From: an uncultured Lachnospiraceae bacterium
GTDB lineage: Bacteria > Bacillota > Clostridia > Lachnospirales > Lachnospiraceae
DNA: 8,790 nt
Direction: 5' to 3'
Assembly: GCA_910585255.1 (NCBI GenBank)
Contig: CAJUEI010000164.1
Coordinates: 1-8,790, forward strand
Shown here: one piece after another, positions 5,106 through 8,790 of the stretch
Position numbering within the stretch: position 1 is the first letter of the stretch
Layout of the letters: each line of letters opens with the position of its first letter
Notes under the pieces: generated by a model
Database searches by the model: none
Told to the model about the DNA's origin: nothing
What the model saw: only the letters and a program-made list of their open reading frames with translations
Position numbers and translations under genes: made by a program

Positions 5106-5771
5106 AATACAAAATTTATCGGTGTAGCTGGAGTGGGAGAGGCGGATTTTTTAATTTATCTTTCGGAACTTCTTGCAGCGTCTGGCAGACAAGTAGCTGT
5201 GGTGGATCATTCGCCGGAGAAGGATATTTTTGCACTGCTGCCATTTCAGGAGGAAGAAGATATTGTTACTTATCATGGAGTGGAATATCAAAGAGGATTG
5301 TGGAAAGAGGAGTCCGTGCAGATGTATCGTACTTTTGATATTGTTTTTCTTGTGGTTGGGACAGAGAATATAGGGATTGTATCAGAATATCCGGCGGAAG
5401 TTTGGTATATTTTTCTTACGACAAATCGAAAGGGGATAGAAAGAACAAAGCAGATTGCTTGGGAACGGGAAGTGCCGGTGTTTCTTTTTATTCGAGATTT
5501 TTGTGAGTATAAGATTACGGCTTCTTATATTCGCAGTTTGTGGAGAGAAGAGAGAGGAAAGATAGATGGGTGGTATGAGATACCGTTTGATACAATTGAT
5601 TATGAATATGCGGTTCGGATGCAGTATGAGCCTGTCAATGAATATAAGCAGCTTTCAAAAGAGATGCAGGAGGTTTTGCTTACTGTTGCCAGTAAATTGA
5701 CGGGACTGACGAAAAAGGAAGAAGCCGTTATTTATAAAAAGATAAAAAGGGGAAAGAAGAAATGCAGATAG
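5103..5771 (+). CDS. ParA/MinD-like protein without P-loop lysine, first gene of Tad-like operon
   Basis: Read from an ACG at 5103, the product has 222 residues and begins MNTKFIGVAGVGEADF. The first strand, a glycine turn (GVAGVGEADF at 7-16), a helix, and a second strand ending VAVVDHS (D35) follow the plan of ParA/MinD-type deviant-Walker NTPases. The lysine and threonine that should bind phosphate are replaced (GVGEADF instead of GVGKTT). Further strands are IVFLVVGTE, VWYIFLTTN and VPVFLFIRDF. A GTG at 5133 would give 212 residues but would cut off the first strand and glycine turn, so ACG is preferred, either as a true rare start or as a mutated ATG. The gene overlaps the next by ten bases. 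Position and fold suggest a localisation or assembly accessory of the Tad-like machine; ATP hydrolysis is unlikely. The exact family is not certain. Confidence 0.7.
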   Translation, partial: TNTKFIGVAGVGEADFLIYLSELLAASGRQVAVVDHSPEKDIFALLPFQEEEDIVTYHGVEYQRGLWKEESVQMYRTFDIVFLVVGTENIGIVSEYPAEVWYIFLTTNRKGIERTKQIAWEREVPVFLFIRDFCEYKITASYIRSLWREERGKIDGWYEIPFDTIDYEYAVRMQYEPVNEYKQLSKEMQEVLLTVASKLTGLTKKEEAVIYKKIKRGKKKCR

Positions 5772-6592
5772 TATTTTGGGGAGCACAGCCTTGGCAGTCT
5801 GGAGTGGTAGGAAATATGATAGGTACGGCTTTTATGATGAGTGAACTTTACGGTGGGCGTTCTTTAATGATGCAGACTAGACTTTCCTGTCCAGATTTGG
5901 ATTATGCTTTATTTCCAGACAGCGGAGGGAGTCATATTCGGGAAGAAGGAAGGTATTTTCAGGAGATTGGATTGGATGCGGTATTAAATGATGCTATTTT
6001 AAAGTTTCAGCAAAAGGAACGTTTTTCTAGACATGTCTTGGAAGTAAAAAGGGATCGGATCTATTATCTTCCCGGAACTTATAAAAATAATCGGGAAGTA
6101 TTTGAACACCATTTGTTTCACCATTTGGAGTCTGTACTAGAAACGGCAGAGTATTTTGGGGAAAATTTATTTTTAGACTGCAGTGGAGAAAGCGGAATGG
6201 TCTGTGAACGGATGATGGAGCTTGCCGATGTGATTGTAATTAATGTTCCGCAGAGTCCCCATCAGATTGAAAAACTGCCGTCATTGATCTTGGGAAAAGA
6301 GGAAAAATTGATTTATTTAATTGGACAGCACAATGAAAAATCGAAATACCATATCAATAATATTCGCCGAAGATATCATATTCCAAAGGAACAGATAGCA
6401 GCGATTCCTTATAATGTAGAATTTGATGATGCTTTGTCGGAGGGGAAGAGTGTGCGGTTTTTAGAGCAAAATTCTTCTATAAAAAAGAAGGATTTTAATT
6501 ATGAATTAATACAGGAATTAAGAGAGGCGGCGAAGTTAATTCAAAAGAAGGCAGAGCAGAAAAAGGAACAAGAAAGAGAGAAGGAAGTGTAA
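5762..6592 (+). CDS. TadZ/CpaE-like ParA-family protein with degenerate P-loop
   Basis: This 276-residue protein has the ParA/MinD fold seen in TadZ/CpaE proteins of Clostridia. It starts MQIVFWGAQPWQSGVVGN, where residues 7-18 take the place of the P-loop but lack lysine and the TT/TS pair. A Walker-B-like strand is NLFLDCSGESG (D139), followed by ADVIVINVPQS at 155-165, the strand-turn where ParA family members dispose of neighbouring genes' partners. Later come LIYLIGQHNEKSKYHINNIRRRY (in parts, 183-205) and IPYNVEFDDALSEGKSVRFL (215-234), both typical of the Clostridial TadZ-like group. The tail is highly charged and probably helical. No N-terminal receiver domain is present. TadZ/CpaE proteins place the Tad pilus machine in the cell, usually at the pole. 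The ATG at 5762 overlaps the upstream gene by ten bases, so the two are translationally coupled. Confidence 0.78.
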   Translation: MQIVFWGAQPWQSGVVGNMIGTAFMMSELYGGRSLMMQTRLSCPDLDYALFPDSGGSHIREEGRYFQEIGLDAVLNDAILKFQQKERFSRHVLEVKRDRIYYLPGTYKNNREVFEHHLFHHLESVLETAEYFGENLFLDCSGESGMVCERMMELADVIVINVPQSPHQIEKLPSLILGKEEKLIYLIGQHNEKSKYHINNIRRRYHIPKEQIAAIPYNVEFDDALSEGKSVRFLEQNSSIKKKDFNYELIQELREAAKLIQKKAEQKKEQEREKEV

Positions 6593-6654
6593 AAAATTTT
6601 TTAAGATTTGTTGGGAGAAGTAGGAATAGAATGAAAAAATAGAGAGGGAAGCAT
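6591..6654 (+). other. Short spacer with A6T6 tract and an in-frame ATG-AAA-AAA-TAG
   Basis: A six-A/six-T tract (6591-6602) follows the TadZ-like stop; with no GC stem it is not a terminator. AGGA at 6622-6625 sits five bases before ATG 6631, which reads Met-Lys-Lys and stops at TAG 6640-6642. This ATG is in the same frame as the following cpaF/tadA gene, which now must start at GTG 6655 using AGGG at 6645-6648. Confidence 0.55.
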
Positions 6655-8238
6655 GTGAAAACAGAAAGAAAAAGTTATCAGGAAGAATTAACTGCACTGT
6701 CAGAACGAGTGGATAGAAAAATTAGAAAGCTTCTTGGAAATTCTTTGGAAGAAAGTCTTTTTACTCAAAAGGAAAAAGAGCAAAGAGCGATATTAAAGGC
6801 GGAATTACGGAATTATCTCTATCAGAGCGGGACGGGCAATCGGGAGGCAAAGGTTCGGGTAAAGGGAATGATTCGGGATATTTTAACGGAGGAGGAACAG
6901 GTGACAAGAGAGCAGATTGATCAGGTGTTTCCTTTTCAAATGCCTGGTAAATTGTGTGCGATGCATCAATTTCAGCTTTTGCTTTTTAAAGAGGAACAGA
7001 CACAGGGGGCGGATGGGTTTTCAGCTTTGCTGGAGAAAGCGGAATGGGCAGTACAAGAGAATCGGATTTGCTCGGAGGAGGTGACAGGAATTTATCTGTC
7101 CTGGCTGCCACGGTTTGATTTTTTAGAAAAATTGGAGTTTTTAACACAGTTAATTTATAGTATGCTTTATGGGCTTGGCAGTGTGGACAGTCTGTTGGAA
7201 CAGCATGTGGATGGAGTAAGCGGAGGTGTCAGCAGCGGGGGAGAGGAAGAGGCAAGTATTTGGATACAGTGGAGAGGGAGAAGTATTCACCTTGCCTGTC
7301 TGAAATTTGGAACAAAGGAAGAACTGATACGTGTTTGCAGAAGAATCTGCCGCTTTGAGCAGGCGGCACAGTTTACCAGTGAAAAAGGCTATTTGGTCTG
7401 TGAATTGGCGGATGGTTCTAGGGTTGTTGTTACCCGTCCGCCGTTTAGTGAAAGCTGGTCTTTTTTTGTAAGAAAATTTGATACAATAGAAAAACGGGAA
7501 TTAGGTTATTTGATTCAGGGGAAAAATGCACAGCTTCCTATTGGACTGTTACAGGGCTTGATTACAGCAAGGACAACACTTGCTGTAACCGGGGAACAGG
7601 GAAGCGGAAAGACAACACTATTAGTAGCATTGATTGGCTGTATCTCTTCGGAATTAAATCTTCGAATTCAGGAGATGAATTTTGAGATGCATATTCGCAA
7701 CTATTATCCAGACAGAAACTGTCTGACCTTTCGGGAAACGGCGGGAGTTTCCACACAACAGGGATTGGATTTACAAAAAAAGACAGATGGATCGGTCAAT
7801 ATTTTATCAGAGGTAGCTACGCATGAGGCAGGAAGTTATATGATACAGATGGGAATGACGGCATCTTTATTTACTATGTTTACTCACCATGCTACGACAA
7901 CGGAGAATTTAATTTATGCGTTACGCAATAGTTTACTAATCTGCGGGCAGTTTGGCAGAGAGGAAGCAGCAGCACAGCAGGTAACAGAAGTAATTGCATT
8001 TGATGTTCATTTGGTGAAGGATCGAAGAGGAAGAAGGTATATTGAACGGATTACAGAGATTTGTCCGTCTGAGAAAAAGGACGGCTGCTTTACCGTTCAG
8101 AATATTGTCTGCTGGAATCAGGAGGAGGAGATGTATCAGCTTGTCTGTCCGATTTCTGTGCAGCAGATGGAACGGATTCGGCAGAATATGACAAAGGAAG
8201 AGTGGGGAAAATGGCAGGAATGGTACGAGATACAGTAA
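6655..8238 (+). CDS. tadA: CpaF/TadA-family secretion ATPase of a Tad-like pilus system
   Basis: This 527-residue protein belongs to the type II/IV secretion ATPase family (VirB11/GspE/PilB), CpaF/TadA branch. A helical N-terminal region of about 150 residues precedes the PAS-like and RecA-like domains. Walker A is perfect: GEQGSGKTT at 313-321 with K319. The Asp-box equivalent is EMNFEMHIR from E340, then FRET at 359-362 and LDLQKKTDG. The Walker B block is ILSEVATHEA with E386 kept but the usual GEVR changed to SEVA. The His box is FTHHA at 409-413 instead of TVHA. These substitutions match a divergent group of CpaF-like proteins I recall from Lachnospiraceae, so they look like subfamily traits and not decay. 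Hexamers of this ATPase power pilin assembly from the cytoplasm. Start is GTG with AGGG six bases before. The stop lies 19 bases inside the next gene. Confidence 0.88.
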   Translation: MKTERKSYQEELTALSERVDRKIRKLLGNSLEESLFTQKEKEQRAILKAELRNYLYQSGTGNREAKVRVKGMIRDILTEEEQVTREQIDQVFPFQMPGKLCAMHQFQLLLFKEEQTQGADGFSALLEKAEWAVQENRICSEEVTGIYLSWLPRFDFLEKLEFLTQLIYSMLYGLGSVDSLLEQHVDGVSGGVSSGGEEEASIWIQWRGRSIHLACLKFGTKEELIRVCRRICRFEQAAQFTSEKGYLVCELADGSRVVVTRPPFSESWSFFVRKFDTIEKRELGYLIQGKNAQLPIGLLQGLITARTTLAVTGEQGSGKTTLLVALIGCISSELNLRIQEMNFEMHIRNYYPDRNCLTFRETAGVSTQQGLDLQKKTDGSVNILSEVATHEAGSYMIQMGMTASLFTMFTHHATTTENLIYALRNSLLICGQFGREEAAAQQVTEVIAFDVHLVKDRRGRRYIERITEICPSEKKDGCFTVQNIVCWNQEEEMYQLVCPISVQQMERIRQNMTKEEWGKWQEWYEIQ

Positions 8239-8790
8239 AGAGAAGCAGGCAAAAAATTTATGCAGGCGGGATATTGATAGTGGTTTACTATCTCCTAGTA
8301 TGGGAAATTGAGTGGTATCTGCTGCCTGTAATTTTGATTAGCATTTTGGTTTGGAAGCGGTATCTTTATGCAAAAGAGAGATGGGAGGCAGCCTATCAGG
8401 GAAAGAGAAAACTGCAGGAATTTTTGGAAAGCTTTGAATTTTTTTATCAGACCCACCAGACGATAGAGGCTGCTTTAGAAGAACTTTCTGAACAGTATCC
8501 GATGGTAAGAGAGCTTGCTGTTTATAGAAGACTGACTGGGGAACGGGTAAAACAGGAAAAGGAACCGGAAGATATTCATCTTCGTGTATTTTTTCTTTTG
8601 CTGGAATTTTATTCGGATTACGGAAGGGGAGAGTCTTTTTTAAAGGGAATTCGGCTTATGAAAGAGTGTATAGAAGAGGAAATTATGCTTGAGCTGCGTA
8701 GAAAACAACTGTTTGCAGGAGGTTTTTTGCTTATGCTCAGCAGTCTGCTTGTGATAAAGCCTATTCAGGCATGGGCAGAAAAAAATGTGG
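8220..8790 (+). CDS. TadB/GspF-like inner-membrane platform protein, 3' end outside the window
   Basis: The frame from ATG 8220 stays open to the window end (190 complete codons), with the stop not included. Two membrane helices lie near the N-terminus (about 14-28 and 31-46), followed by a charged helical cytoplasmic region that includes FLESFEFFYQTHQTIEAALEEL, read around residues 64-88, and FLLLEFYSDYGRGESFLKGI around 124-147. A third hydrophobic helix is at about 164-182. This layout and position directly after the ATPase fit the T2SS F-domain proteins (TadB), which with TadC form the membrane platform on which the ATPase acts. Classic F-domain motifs such as G..i..aL are weak, so the call rests partly on context. 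It overlaps the ATPase gene by 19 bases and has no strong ribosome binding site of its own, so translation is probably coupled. Confidence 0.72.
   Translation, partial: MVRDTVKRSRQKIYAGGILIVVYYLLVWEIEWYLLPVILISILVWKRYLYAKERWEAAYQGKRKLQEFLESFEFFYQTHQTIEAALEELSEQYPMVRELAVYRRLTGERVKQEKEPEDIHLRVFFLLLEFYSDYGRGESFLKGIRLMKECIEEEIMLELRRKQLFAGGFLLMLSSLLVIKPIQAWAEKNV

Noticed and set aside
6591..6602. A6T6 tract as terminator between the TadZ-like and CpaF-like genes
   Set aside because: It has no GC stem, and the flanking genes clearly belong to one operon.

Overview
The window is an AT-rich, low-GC Gram-positive type sequence. Genes are tightly packed, all supported genes lie on the + strand, AGGA-type ribosome binding sites and GTG starts are frequent, and the CpaF, TadZ-like and DUF3880-type proteins resemble those of anaerobic Clostridia. 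A Lachnospiraceae bacterium is the best guess, made from protein style only.

Region 1 (91-2827) is the end of a surface-glycosylation type locus. Two tandem paralogous glycosyltransferases of the DUF3880/CgeB type (91-1278 and 1287-2435) are followed by gene debris. The debris is an internal piece of a class I SAM-dependent methyltransferase (about 2431-2600), joined in another frame to a short helical, Glu/Lys/Leu-rich reading frame (2609-2827). Both ends of the methyltransferase are missing, which points to deletion scars.

Region 2 (2828-4585) is a separate unit. A 271-base non-coding stretch carries a weak terminator, two sets of short direct repeats, and a sigma-A-like promoter whose -10 box lies inside a perfect 7+4+7 palindrome. 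A LURP-one/YxjI-like beta-barrel protein (3099-3569) follows, then an aromatic-acid-exporter/FUSC-like membrane protein (3593-4585) preceded by a three-codon minicistron.

Region 3 (4586-5102) has no convincing gene. It is dominated by a giant imperfect hairpin of about 250-270 bases (4591-4860) with smaller terminator-like hairpins in its loop. It resembles a palindromic, MITE-like repeat and also separates the two flanking operons. After it come a good promoter (TTTACA-17-TATACT) and a leader of about 90 bases with a strong hairpin.

Region 4 (5103-8790, running off the end) starts a Tad/Flp-type pilus or secretion operon. It holds a small ParA/MinD-like protein that apparently starts at ACG, a TadZ/CpaE-like protein, a CpaF/TadA secretion ATPase, and the N-terminal part of a TadB/GspF-like inner-membrane protein. 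Both ParA-like proteins lack the P-loop lysine, while the CpaF-like ATPase keeps a perfect Walker A. The simplest reading is one motor driving pilin assembly through the membrane platform, with two non-canonical NTPase-fold proteins for positioning or assembly. The start regions of the first and third genes are abnormal (ACG start; an in-frame TAG just after a well-placed ATG), so weakened expression or decay of the locus is worth checking.
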